Positions 12,394-21,585 of a stretch of 64,000 nt of DNA are shown here, in pieces. Made by a program: the position numbers and the translations under genes. Each line of letters begins with the position of its first letter. Within the stretch, counting starts at the first letter, position 1. The DNA is from Pseudomonadota bacterium (lineage in GTDB: Bacteria > Pseudomonadota > Gammaproteobacteria > Thiotrichales > Thiotrichaceae). The notes below the pieces were generated by a model. It ran no database searches and was not told the origin of the DNA. It saw only the letters and a list, made by a program, of their open reading frames with translations. The stretch is from positions 1-64,000 of the forward strand of contig PDPG01000045.1 in NCBI GenBank assembly GCA_002747455.1. Reading direction: 5' to 3'.

Positions 12394-13206
12394 TTATATC
12401 CCTCGCTCAATAAGGCTCACAGATAGGCCCAATACAAAAACAGGCAGTGCCGCCAGCAAACCATCAATTCGATCTAAAACGCCACCATGTCCGGGCAAAA
12501 GACTGCCGCTGTCCTTTTGACCAGCCTCGCGCTTTATCAAACTTTCAAACAAGTCCCCTGCAACGGATAGCGCCGCCACTAATAGGGACAGTAGCAAGAA
12601 ATACACCCACTCGACCCCATGGAAACCAAAGAATGAGGCACCGAGCACCGCAAATAATAAAGCCGCCGCCAAACCACCTTTGACACCTTCAATGGTTTTA
12701 CCGGGGCTAAGATGCGATGCTAACTTGTTCTTTCCGATGGATTTACCTACAAAATAAGCACCGGTATCCATCGCTGCGACTAGAAAAACCAGATACAAAA
12801 CCAAACGAGGGTCATGGTGTTGCAGGCGCACAATAGCCAGCCATGCAGGAATAAGTACCAATACCGCCGACAATCTCAGAATCCAGCGGCGGCTTGAGTA
12901 GAAGGTACTCCCCTGCCGATAAATGGTAAGTAAACCCAAAATTGTTACCCACCAAACAACGCCAATGGCAATCACATACCACGACAAGCCTGCAACCTGA
13001 CTCATTATGGCAACACTGATCAAGCCAATGACAGCCACAACACGGGGCATTTCATCCAGGCCAATCAGTCGTCCCCACTCCCATCCACCAACACTGAGGA
13101 TGACAGCCAGTGACGCAATCATAAAATACTTGGATGGAAGTAGCAGTACCGCTGCAAAGACAACAACCGCCATGATGATGCCAGTGACTACACGTTGTTT
13201 AAGCAT
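12394..13206 (-). CDS. cdsA: Phosphatidate cytidylyltransferase
   Basis: Multi-TM; signature SPGKTIEGVKGG...GDLFESLIKREAGQKDSGSLLPGHGGVLDRIDGLL. Confidence 0.97.
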   Translation of the reverse strand: MLKQRVVTGIIMAVVVFAAVLLLPSKYFMIASLAVILSVGGWEWGRLIGLDEMPRVVAVIGLISVAIMSQVAGLSWYVIAIGVVWWVTILGLLTIYRQGSTFYSSRRWILRLSAVLVLIPAWLAIVRLQHHDPRLVLYLVFLVAAMDTGAYFVGKSIGKNKLASHLSPGKTIEGVKGGLAAALLFAVLGASFFGFHGVEWVYFLLLSLLVAALSVAGDLFESLIKREAGQKDSGSLLPGHGGVLDRIDGLLAALPVFVLGLSVSLIERGI

Positions 13207-13924
13207 TTTGACCTCCCTCGACTTGTTCTCCCGTCATTCCGAACCGACGCTGCCTACCGGAATAGTCTTCTATCGCTGACATCAATGCAGTCTCATCAAA
13301 ATCAGGCCAAAGTACGTCGGTAAAGTATAGTTCAGAATAGGCAAGCTGCCATAGTAAGAAATTACTGATCCGTTGTTCACCCCCTGTGCGAATAAACAAA
13401 TCAGGATCGCCCACATCGCATGTGGTCAGTTTTGCTGAGATCATTGCCTCAGTCACGGGGGAATCAGGTTTTTCCTGTATTAACTGCTGAGCCGCTTGGA
13501 CAATATCCCAGCGTCCACCATAATTCGCTGCTACTTGTAATAAAAGCCTGTCGCCACCCGCAGTCAAGGTTTCAACGTGGGCAATTTTATCCTGTAACTT
13601 CTGGGAAAACCCTGCAATATCGCCGATAAACTTGAGGCGAACGCCATGCCTAACCAAGCCTTTCACTTCGCGATCCAAAGCCGTTGCCAATAATGACATG
13701 AGTCCCTTTACTTCATCCTCGGGGCGCTTCCAGTTCTCACTACTAAAAGCAAATAAAGTAAGACACTCAACAGGTAAACGGCCACAGGTTTTAACCGTCG
13801 CTCTCACCGCTTCCGCTCCACGATGGTGACCAAACAAACGGGGACGCCGCCGTTGCTGCGCCCAGCGCCCATTGCCATCCATGACGATGGCAATATGGCG
13901 AGGTATAAGCAATTGATTTATCAT
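13199..13924 (-). CDS. uppS: Undecaprenyl diphosphate synthase
   Basis: HIAIVMDGNGRWAQ; RTGGEQRISNFLLWQLAYSELYF. Confidence 0.97.
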   Translation of the reverse strand: MINQLLIPRHIAIVMDGNGRWAQQRRRPRLFGHHRGAEAVRATVKTCGRLPVECLTLFAFSSENWKRPEDEVKGLMSLLATALDREVKGLVRHGVRLKFIGDIAGFSQKLQDKIAHVETLTAGGDRLLLQVAANYGGRWDIVQAAQQLIQEKPDSPVTEAMISAKLTTCDVGDPDLFIRTGGEQRISNFLLWQLAYSELYFTDVLWPDFDETALMSAIEDYSGRQRRFGMTGEQVEGGQNA

Positions 13925-13970
13925 AAATTATTATTCTTTAACGGCAGGTCTTTGGGGGATATTGTGGGTA

Positions 13971-14528
13971 TTATATTTCCATCAAGTCTTGTTCTTTCTT
14001 CACTAAAAGCTCATCAACAACCTTAATAAACTGGTCGGTCAACTTCTGAATGGCATCCTGTGCCCGACGCTCATCATCTTCAGAAATTTCTTTATCCTTT
14101 TGCAGCGTCTTCAAGCTTGAGTTTGCATCACGGCGAATATTGCGGATTGCCACACGGGAGTTTTCAGCTTCACCACGCACAACCTTAACCAAGTCCTTAC
14201 GACGCTCTTCAGTTAATGCGGGCATTGGAACACGAATCACAGTACCAGCCGAGTTTGGATTCAATCCCAAGTCTGATGTCATAATAGCCTTTTCGATGGC
14301 TTGAACCATCGTTCTTTCCCAAGGCGTAATGCTCAAAGTGCGGGAGTCTTCGATACCAATATTGGCGACTTGACTGAGTGGCACCATGCTTCCGTAGTAA
14401 TCAACGCTCACATGATCCAGTAGAGATGGATGCGCGCGGCCTGTACGAACCTTGGCCAACTCATCTTTCAATGCATCGATGGTTTTATTCATTCTTGTAT
14501 CAGCATCTTGCTGGATATCGTCAATCAT
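13971..14528 (-). CDS. frr: Ribosome recycling factor
   Basis: [22 protein letters not shown]; context. Confidence 0.98.
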   Translation of the reverse strand: MIDDIQQDADTRMNKTIDALKDELAKVRTGRAHPSLLDHVSVDYYGSMVPLSQVANIGIEDSRTLSITPWERTMVQAIEKAIMTSDLGLNPNSAGTVIRVPMPALTEERRKDLVKVVRGEAENSRVAIRNIRRDANSSLKTLQKDKEISEDDERRAQDAIQKLTDQFIKVVDELLVKKEQDLMEI

Positions 14529-15256
14529 TGTGCTACCTCAACTAAAGTTCCGATATTCTCGCCATCTACAATGGCCGCTAACGCACCGGATTCAAACATA
14601 TTAAACACACGCATCGGCATGCCGTTCTCGTTGCATAATACCATCGCTGTCAGATCCATTACAGCCAAACGCTGTTCAATTGCATCGTCATAACTGATTG
14701 TGTCATAACGCACAGCATCCGCGTACTTCACAGGGTCTTTATCATAAACCCCATCAACCTTGGTCGCTTTTAGTAATAAATCAGCCTGAATCTCAATAGC
14801 CCGAAGACTGGCAGCACTATCAGTGGTAAAGCAAGGGTTGCCAGTACCCGCCGAAAAAATCACAACCTCGCCCTGCTCCAAATAACGTCGGGCTGCTTCT
14901 GCAGAGAAGCCCTCGCCCACGCCGTCAATATTCATGGCTGTCATCACCCGACAACGAACGCCCTGTTTGTGCAACGCATCCTGCATTGCCAGCGCATTCA
15001 TCACCGTTGCCAACATCCCCATCTGGTCACCGCTGACACGATTAATCCCACTTTTAGCCAAACCCGCGCCCCGGAAAATATTTCCGCCGCCGATAACCAA
15101 CGCTATCTGCACGCCCTGCTTTCGCTGCTCGGCAACCTGTCGGGCAGTCTGCTGCAACATATCCGCATCGAAACCAAAATCAAAACCACCCATCAGCGCT
15201 TCACCGCTGAGCTTCAACAAAATCCGTTTTGGACGTGTTCCTGTATTTTCTGACAT
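14525..15256 (-). CDS. pyrH: Uridylate kinase
   Basis: [21 protein letters not shown]; context. Confidence 0.98.
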   Translation of the reverse strand: MSENTGTRPKRILLKLSGEALMGGFDFGFDADMLQQTARQVAEQRKQGVQIALVIGGGNIFRGAGLAKSGINRVSGDQMGMLATVMNALAMQDALHKQGVRCRVMTAMNIDGVGEGFSAEAARRYLEQGEVVIFSAGTGNPCFTTDSAASLRAIEIQADLLLKATKVDGVYDKDPVKYADAVRYDTISYDDAIEQRLAVMDLTAMVLCNENGMPMRVFNMFESGALAAIVDGENIGTLVEVAQ

Positions 15257-15345
15257 TATTCATTAACCTGATTGGGAAGCTATAGAACAAGCAGCAGTAG
15301 CACAAAAGAATGCGCCTACTCAGCTCAAACGCACTTAGGTTACAT

Positions 15346-15377
15346 AAAAAAAAGGGACGTTGCTACGCCCCTTTTTT
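15346..15377 (-). terminator. Rho-independent terminator downstream of tsf
   Basis: aaaagggacg-ttgcta-cgcccctttttt stem-loop flanked by A/T runs. Confidence 0.7.
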
Positions 15378-15403
15378 CAATTCCACTAAAAATGCAGAAT
15401 TAT

Positions 15404-16294
15404 TTACTTAGACTTATTTACTTCAGCCATTACTTCAGCAGCAAAGTCTTCTTCAACTTTTTCGATGCCTTCACCCACTTCATATCGTACAAAGCTAATG
15501 ACTTCAGCACCTGCATCTTTCAACAGCTGCTCAACTGTCTGGTCAGGATTCTTAACAAACTGCTGCCCAAGCAACGTCACTTCCGCAAGATACTTACGCA
15601 AACGGCCCTGAATCATTTTCTCAATGATTTCCATTGGCTTGCCACTTTCCTGCGCCTGAGCGACCAGGATATCCTTTTCACGCTGCATAACATCAGCAGG
15701 CACTTCGCTTTCAGAAACACAAATTGGGCGACTGGCTGCAATGTGCATTGCAATATCCTTACCCAATGCTTCGTCACCACCTTTCATGACGACAGCCACG
15801 CCGATTTTTTCGCCATGCTGGTAGTAGCTAATTTCTGAATCCGCATCCGCAGCCGTCAGTAACTCAAAACGGCGAATTTGAATATTCTCACCGATTTTTG
15901 CAACTAATCCTGCACGCGCCTCGCCCACAGACTCACCAGAATCCAGTGGTAATTCAGACAACGCAGCAACGTCCGCAGGCTTATCCACCAACGTCTGCTC
16001 GGCAACAGACTGGGCGAAAGCTGCAAAATTCGCATCCTTCGCAACAAAGTCAGTTTCAGAGTTGACTTCAACCATTGCGCCTTCTTTTTTGTCATCGCTC
16101 AATACGATAACAACGCGACCCTCGGCAGCAATGCGACCTGCTTTTTTATCCGCCTTAGCAGCACCCCGCTTGCGCATCAAATCAACTGCTGCTTCCATGT
16201 CACCATTAGTTTCAGTCAGCATTCTCTTGCAGTCCATCATACCAGCGCCCGTACGCTCGCGTAACTCTTTCACTAAAGCCGTTGAAATAGCCAT
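15404..16294 (-). CDS. tsf: Elongation factor Ts
   Basis: ELRERTGAGMMDCKRML, context. Confidence 0.98.
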   Translation of the reverse strand: MAISTALVKELRERTGAGMMDCKRMLTETNGDMEAAVDLMRKRGAAKADKKAGRIAAEGRVVIVLSDDKKEGAMVEVNSETDFVAKDANFAAFAQSVAEQTLVDKPADVAALSELPLDSGESVGEARAGLVAKIGENIQIRRFELLTAADADSEISYYQHGEKIGVAVVMKGGDEALGKDIAMHIAASRPICVSESEVPADVMQREKDILVAQAQESGKPMEIIEKMIQGRLRKYLAEVTLLGQQFVKNPDQTVEQLLKDAGAEVISFVRYEVGEGIEKVEEDFAAEVMAEVNKSK

Positions 16295-16357
16295 AATTTT
16301 AATCCTAAAAATTGATTGCCCATAATTGCCTATTAAATAGGCATTCGCGAAAAGCGA

Positions 16358-17161
16358 TTACTCAGCAGGAGTTGCTTTTTCTTCAGTTGCAGCTTCTGGC
16401 TCTGCGACCGGCTCAGCATCTGCTGGCGCTTCGGCAGCAGGCTCAACTGCTTTTGCCATATCCTCAGCTGTTTTTGCAGCACTGACGTGACCTTCAACAA
16501 TACTGTCCGCCACCGCAGAGGCATATAACTGAATCGCACGAATCGCGTCATCGTTACCTGGAATTGGGTAATCGACCCCCTCAAGCCCATTGTTTGTATC
16601 AACAACACCGATAACAGGAATACCCAAAGTCACCGCTTCTTTAACAGCGATATCTTCATGTCCAACGTCAATAACGAACAGTGCATCCGGCAGACCGCGC
16701 ATGTCCTTGATACCGCCCAGACTCTTTTCCAGCTTTTCCAGCTCACGAGTCAGTGTCAGCACTTCTTTCTTACCGCGACTCTGCATACTGCCATCAGCAA
16801 TCATCTTTTCCAGATCGTGCAAACGACGAATGGACTGCTTAACTGTTTTGAAGTTTGTCAGCATACCACCCAACCAACGGTGGTTTACATAGGGCATCTT
16901 GGCGCGTACGGCTTCTTCACGAATTGTGTTCTGTGCTGCACGCTTAGTACCAACAAAGAGAATCTTGCCGCCTTTAGCTGCGAGCTTACCCGCAAAGTTC
17001 AACGCATCGTTAAACATTGGCAAGGTCTTTTCCAGGTTGATAATGTGAATTTTGTTGCGGTGACCAAAGATATAGGGCCCCATCTTTGGGTTCCAATAAC
17101 GAGTTTGGTGTCCGAAGTGAACGCCTGCTTCAAGCATTTGGCGCATTGTAACTTTTGCCAT
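16358..17161 (-). CDS. rpsB: 30S ribosomal protein S2
   Basis: [22 protein letters not shown]. Confidence 0.99.
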   Translation of the reverse strand: MAKVTMRQMLEAGVHFGHQTRYWNPKMGPYIFGHRNKIHIINLEKTLPMFNDALNFAGKLAAKGGKILFVGTKRAAQNTIREEAVRAKMPYVNHRWLGGMLTNFKTVKQSIRRLHDLEKMIADGSMQSRGKKEVLTLTRELEKLEKSLGGIKDMRGLPDALFVIDVGHEDIAVKEAVTLGIPVIGVVDTNNGLEGVDYPIPGNDDAIRAIQLYASAVADSIVEGHVSAAKTAEDMAKAVEPAAEAPADAEPVAEPEAATEEKATPAE

Positions 17162-17176
17162 TTTGTAGTCCTCAAT

Positions 17177-17198
17177 GGGTTAAGCCTCCACAAACCCC
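17177..17198 (-). promoter_or_regulatory. Putative rpsB leader element (5'-GGGGTTTGTGGAGGCTTAACCC-3' on the minus strand)
   Basis: Closely resembles the recalled E. coli rpsB leader segment GGGATACGTGGAGGCATAACCCC, a S2 autoregulatory region. Confidence 0.6.
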
Positions 17199-17356
17199 AT
17201 CTAACAACCAAAAACTGTGTTTTTAGCACCCTGTTAAACGTGTCGATCTGTGTGAGTATTAGGGGTAAAATTACCCAGAAAAAATATGTTTGCGTTAAAC
17301 GCGCGCGCTTTATACCATGTTTGATTTACTAAATACAACCGGTAAACATAGACCTT

Positions 17357-18148
17357 ATGCCTGTCACGATAAAAACGCCTGAAGAGATCGAAAAAATGCG
17401 CACCGCCGGCAAACTTGCCGCGCAAGTGTTGGAGATGATTGAACCGCATGTTGTACCCGGCATAACGACCAACGAATTAAATGATATTTGCCACAACTTC
17501 ATCACTAATGAACAAGGCGCAATTCCCGCACCACTAAACTACGGCAATCCCCCTTTTCCAAAATCCATTTGTACCTCTGTTAATACACAAATCTGTCACG
17601 GTATTCCTAGTGACAAGAAGCTCAAAAAAGGCGATACCGTCAATATAGATGTGACAGTCATTAAAGATGGCTACCATGGCGACACCAGCCGCATGTTCCA
17701 TGTGGGTGATGTTGCACCACCAGCCAAGCGGCTGAGCCATATTGCCCAGGTCGCAATGTATATCGGTATCGACAAGGTTAAGCCGGGCGTCAAATTGGGC
17801 GATATTGGTCATGCTATTCAAACTTATGCGGAGGCAAACCATACCTCAGTGGTTCGAGAATACTGCGGACATGGCATTGGCAGTAAATTCCACGAAGAAC
17901 CACAGGTGCTGCATTATGGCAAGCCGAATACTGGCATGACGATTGAGGAAGGCATGACCTTCACGATTGAACCCATGATTAATCTCGGCAAATGCCACTG
18001 CCGGTTATTGGGGGACAACTGGACGGTTGTGACCAAAGACCGCTCCTTGTCCGCACAATGGGAACACACAATATTAGTCACCGCTTCCGGCTACGAAATA
18101 CTGACCTTGCGTGGCGAGGAAAAGGACTGGAAAAAAATGCTCCCATAA
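17357..18148 (+). CDS. map: Methionine aminopeptidase type I
   Basis: PEEIEKMRTAGKLAA; YCGHGIG; EPMIN; divergent from rpsB. Confidence 0.97.
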   Translation: MPVTIKTPEEIEKMRTAGKLAAQVLEMIEPHVVPGITTNELNDICHNFITNEQGAIPAPLNYGNPPFPKSICTSVNTQICHGIPSDKKLKKGDTVNIDVTVIKDGYHGDTSRMFHVGDVAPPAKRLSHIAQVAMYIGIDKVKPGVKLGDIGHAIQTYAEANHTSVVREYCGHGIGSKFHEEPQVLHYGKPNTGMTIEEGMTFTIEPMINLGKCHCRLLGDNWTVVTKDRSLSAQWEHTILVTASGYEILTLRGEEKDWKKMLP

Positions 18149-18474
18149 ACCAGATCGTTGGGTTCCACCATTGTGCTGCGTGATCCATTCAGTGTTTACG
18201 CAGCGGTGAGTACGCAAATTAAACCACTGTCTTACATCTGATACACTAACCGCCATTCTGTTGTAAAATAAACACACCGCTCCTCTGTAAATGCTTGACT
18301 CGCCTGTTTGATTGCTATAAGTTCGTCGGGAGGGCGGCTGTGCTTCAAACGGCTGCCAAATGCGCTAAAAACCGGCGCTTTCATGATGCCACGAGACCAA
18401 ATCATAAATCGGGGTGGGCATCAAGTTATCTTTAGTGCCGTTAGTGTTTTCTTATTCATAACTTTAGATTAGGG

Positions 18475-20154
18475 ATGGCCTTGGGCTTTTCGTGCTTATC
18501 AGGTTTTAATTTGTCATTTTCAAACTTAAATTTACAAGAGAGTTTTGTTACCTCCATTGAGGAAGCGGGTTATTTAGCACCGACAGAACTGCAAACCCAA
18601 CTTATTCCTTTAGTTGGAGATCGTAAAAGTGTATTAGTCTGGAGCCAATCGGCTGCCGGAAAGACGGGCGCTTTCCTGATACCCGCCGTCAACTACATTT
18701 TGGCCAATCCACTTGAGGAAAAACGGGGTGCGCGCATCCTGATACTGACTTCTCGTCGCGACCGAGTCAGCCAGATCAATTACACATTAAAGCGACTCAC
18801 CAGTAACCACAATATGCGCTTTGGCTTTATTGTCAGTGGCCGCCCCTATCAGCCACAAATGCGTTTAATGCGCCGCCCGCTGGATATGATGGTCGCCACA
18901 CCAGGACGCTTAAATGATTTAGTCGATAATAATAAGGCGGACTTCTCACAGCTCGAAATGTTGATCATTGATGACATGACCACCATTTATCAAAAAAATA
19001 TGCACGGGCTGATTGCCAAAATTCTTGACCAGGTTAAAAGCGACTGTCCAACGATTGCTTTTGTACGCCATAACGACGAAGTCACCCGTCTTGCCAGAGA
19101 ACTTTTCCCGGACGCTGTTGAAATTGAGGGTATTGTTGAAGAAGAGGAAGTGCTGCCAGATCACTTGGAGAGTGGCCGATCAATTATTCATACTCCGGTA
19201 CAAAGCAGGAATGACTTCCCCAGCCATAAACAACATGCTTATGTTGCGGATGACTACACGCACAAAATTGCCTTAATGGATCATTTCCTGGATGAATTTG
19301 CTGGCCAGCCAACCGTTATCTACACCTCAACCAACAAGGCCGCTATAACACTACAAGAAAATATGGCCAATCATGGTCATGTTGCCGGGCTTGCTCACCA
19401 GCTAAAAACACAGGATATTTCGCCAACCGATACGCCTACATTGATTGTTTCCGATCAGCAGGCAGTGAATTTACCTGAGGGCACTGATCAAAACATTATT
19501 CACTTTGACCTGCCCTATAAAACCGAAAATTACAGAAAACGGCTGGAATCTCATAGCGAAGCGCGTGAGTCTGCCATGATCATTATTGCTGATGGCAATG
19601 ACTATGATGCATTACGGCGTATTGAGAAAGCGATTGGCTCGCCTGTCACACAGCGCACCGCACCGGGACTTGAGCCACTAAATCCATTTATCAGCACCCA
19701 AAAGCACACGCTCAGAAAACCCAACGGAGCCAAGACCAGAGCAAAGTCTGGGCCGAGCAAGGACAATCAAAAACGCACGAATAAGGGTAGGACAACCCTC
19801 AGTCGTCAACAGGCAGAAAAGGGAACCGCTTCAGAGAATAAACGAGGTCGCACCACCAACACCAATGCGCGGAAAAATGGCCGCACCAACAACTCAACAT
19901 CAAGCGGTAACAAAGACCAAAGACGTCAACGCAAAGGACCTTATGGCCGCTTAAATGGTGGCGTACAACGTAAGCGTACTGAATTTGGTGTGAGCACTGT
20001 TGGCACGCAAAGCAACCAGCCGGCGAGAATGCCAGATAAAGACTGGGATAACGCCATTGCTGAAAATAAATCCGGCAAAGAGAAACGTGTTGTTATACGC
20101 TATAAGGATAGGAAGCGTACCTTATTAAGGGAAGACCCGAATGCCGATAGCTGA
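18475..20154 (+). CDS. DEAD-box-helicase-like protein with degenerate catalytic motifs and a basic low-complexity C-terminal tail
   Basis: Q-motif region (FSNLNL...GYLAPTELQTQLIP), Walker-A-like SQSAAGKT, TPGR retained; DEAD replaced by DDMT; motif VI replaced by KRLESHSEAR; start codon uncertain. Confidence 0.85.
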   Translation: MALGFSCLSGFNLSFSNLNLQESFVTSIEEAGYLAPTELQTQLIPLVGDRKSVLVWSQSAAGKTGAFLIPAVNYILANPLEEKRGARILILTSRRDRVSQINYTLKRLTSNHNMRFGFIVSGRPYQPQMRLMRRPLDMMVATPGRLNDLVDNNKADFSQLEMLIIDDMTTIYQKNMHGLIAKILDQVKSDCPTIAFVRHNDEVTRLARELFPDAVEIEGIVEEEEVLPDHLESGRSIIHTPVQSRNDFPSHKQHAYVADDYTHKIALMDHFLDEFAGQPTVIYTSTNKAAITLQENMANHGHVAGLAHQLKTQDISPTDTPTLIVSDQQAVNLPEGTDQNIIHFDLPYKTENYRKRLESHSEARESAMIIIADGNDYDALRRIEKAIGSPVTQRTAPGLEPLNPFISTQKHTLRKPNGAKTRAKSGPSKDNQKRTNKGRTTLSRQQAEKGTASENKRGRTTNTNARKNGRTNNSTSSGNKDQRRQRKGPYGRLNGGVQRKRTEFGVSTVGTQSNQPARMPDKDWDNAIAENKSGKEKRVVIRYKDRKRTLLREDPNADS

Positions 20155-20181
20155 TTCGGTGGCCGACAAAAGGATATAACA

Positions 20182-21585
20182 ATGCTGAGGGATTCAGTCG
20201 CAGCGCAGCGTGGGCAAGGATGGCTCATTGGCTTCGCCGCATTGGTGTTGATTGCAGCCGTTGCTGCGGTCGCCTACACCGTCATTTATTCAGAAAGAAA
20301 TAAGCAACTCCCCGAGCCTGCCTCCCTGCCACTCCAGCAAGTCTCTCTGAATGATGACGAGCTGCAATCTCTGGCTGAAACCCTTGTCACTGCTCATCTG
20401 AGTGAAAAAGGCAATGCAGCCAAGGAGGATCTGCAGGCACTGGGCAACACACTACGCAATCTCAATCACTCCCCACACCAAGCCGCCAAAACGGCTCTGC
20501 AACTATTGACGGATAATAACGTTGAGGATGCTGTCAAAACGCTTAAAGCACTTGCCTTGAATACTCAAGCAAAGCGGGATGCCGCGAAAATGTGGGTAGA
20601 TATTGGCAATATCAGCAACTTAAACGCAGAGCAACACGCGCTGGATTCCTACCAGAAATCTGTCACGCTAGACCCCGACAATATCAATGCATGGAATCGT
20701 ATTGGTCACTTAGCGCGTAAACGTAAACATTATGATGAAGCGGAAATCGCCTACCAGCACGTTACCCGTTTATCCGATGAGCTAAGTCAAACACAGGCAC
20801 TCTCATTTGCCAATTTTGGCTTATTGCACCAATCCCAAAACCAGTACGACAAAGCTATCACCTCATTTAGTGAAGCTTTGCGAATTAATGACAAAATCAA
20901 CAACAATTCTGGCGCCGCATCTAACCACGAAAATCTGGCAAGCTTGTATCGAACCACGCAAGACTACGCACGTGCTGAACAACACTATAAAGCGGCATTT
21001 GACTTATATAAATCGAGCCATGAAACCTCAAAGCTGATTGAAATACACTCCGCTCTAGGGAGTTTGTATCAGGGGATGCAACGGACACAAGATGCTTTGA
21101 AAGAGTACGAGAAAGCACTCGCTCTGAGTCAGGACAACCCCAACGAACGTGTCAGTGCGGGCTTGTATTCAAACATGGGGATATTAGCCCAGCGGAACAA
21201 CGACCCAGATAAGGCTGAAGCTTATTTTAAGCAGGCTCTGGCGCTTTATCAGGCGATTCAGCAAGACAAGGGTACTGCCGACCAGCTGAGTAATTTAGCA
21301 ATATTGGCACGGGGTAAAAAACAGTTTCAGCAAAGCGAAGCATTACACCAAAGGGCCATTGAGCTTTATCAGCAAGGCAATCACCCACAGGCAATTATCA
21401 ATCAGTATATTAATCTTGGTTTTTTATACACCGCATGGAATAAAAAGGACATGGCCTGCGACTATTGGCAAAAAAGTCTAAAGAACCTTACCGACTCCGC
21501 ATTCGCAATGCGCAAACAACGCATTGAAGACATTGTTAAGCGCGACTGTAAACCCCTACCGGCAGCCTCAAAATCTGAGGACTAG
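20182..21585 (+). CDS. Membrane-anchored tetratricopeptide repeat protein
   Basis: Single N-terminal TM (WLIGFAALVLIAAVAAVAYTVIY), multiple TPR units; 27 bp after previous CDS. Confidence 0.85.
   Translation: MLRDSVAAQRGQGWLIGFAALVLIAAVAAVAYTVIYSERNKQLPEPASLPLQQVSLNDDELQSLAETLVTAHLSEKGNAAKEDLQALGNTLRNLNHSPHQAAKTALQLLTDNNVEDAVKTLKALALNTQAKRDAAKMWVDIGNISNLNAEQHALDSYQKSVTLDPDNINAWNRIGHLARKRKHYDEAEIAYQHVTRLSDELSQTQALSFANFGLLHQSQNQYDKAITSFSEALRINDKINNNSGAASNHENLASLYRTTQDYARAEQHYKAAFDLYKSSHETSKLIEIHSALGSLYQGMQRTQDALKEYEKALALSQDNPNERVSAGLYSNMGILAQRNNDPDKAEAYFKQALALYQAIQQDKGTADQLSNLAILARGKKQFQQSEALHQRAIELYQQGNHPQAIINQYINLGFLYTAWNKKDMACDYWQKSLKNLTDSAFAMRKQRIEDIVKRDCKPLPAASKSED

Noticed and set aside
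15272-15838. Plus-strand 188-aa ORF opposite tsf
   Set aside because: Overlaps tsf and the tsf terminator; composition not protein-like.
16658-17332. Plus-strand 224-aa ORF opposite rpsB
   Set aside because: Antisense to rpsB and its leader.
18149-18474. Long leader of the pseudo-helicase as a cold-shock-type regulatory UTR
   Set aside because: No recognisable cold-box or stable structured element identified by eye; promoter position unknown.
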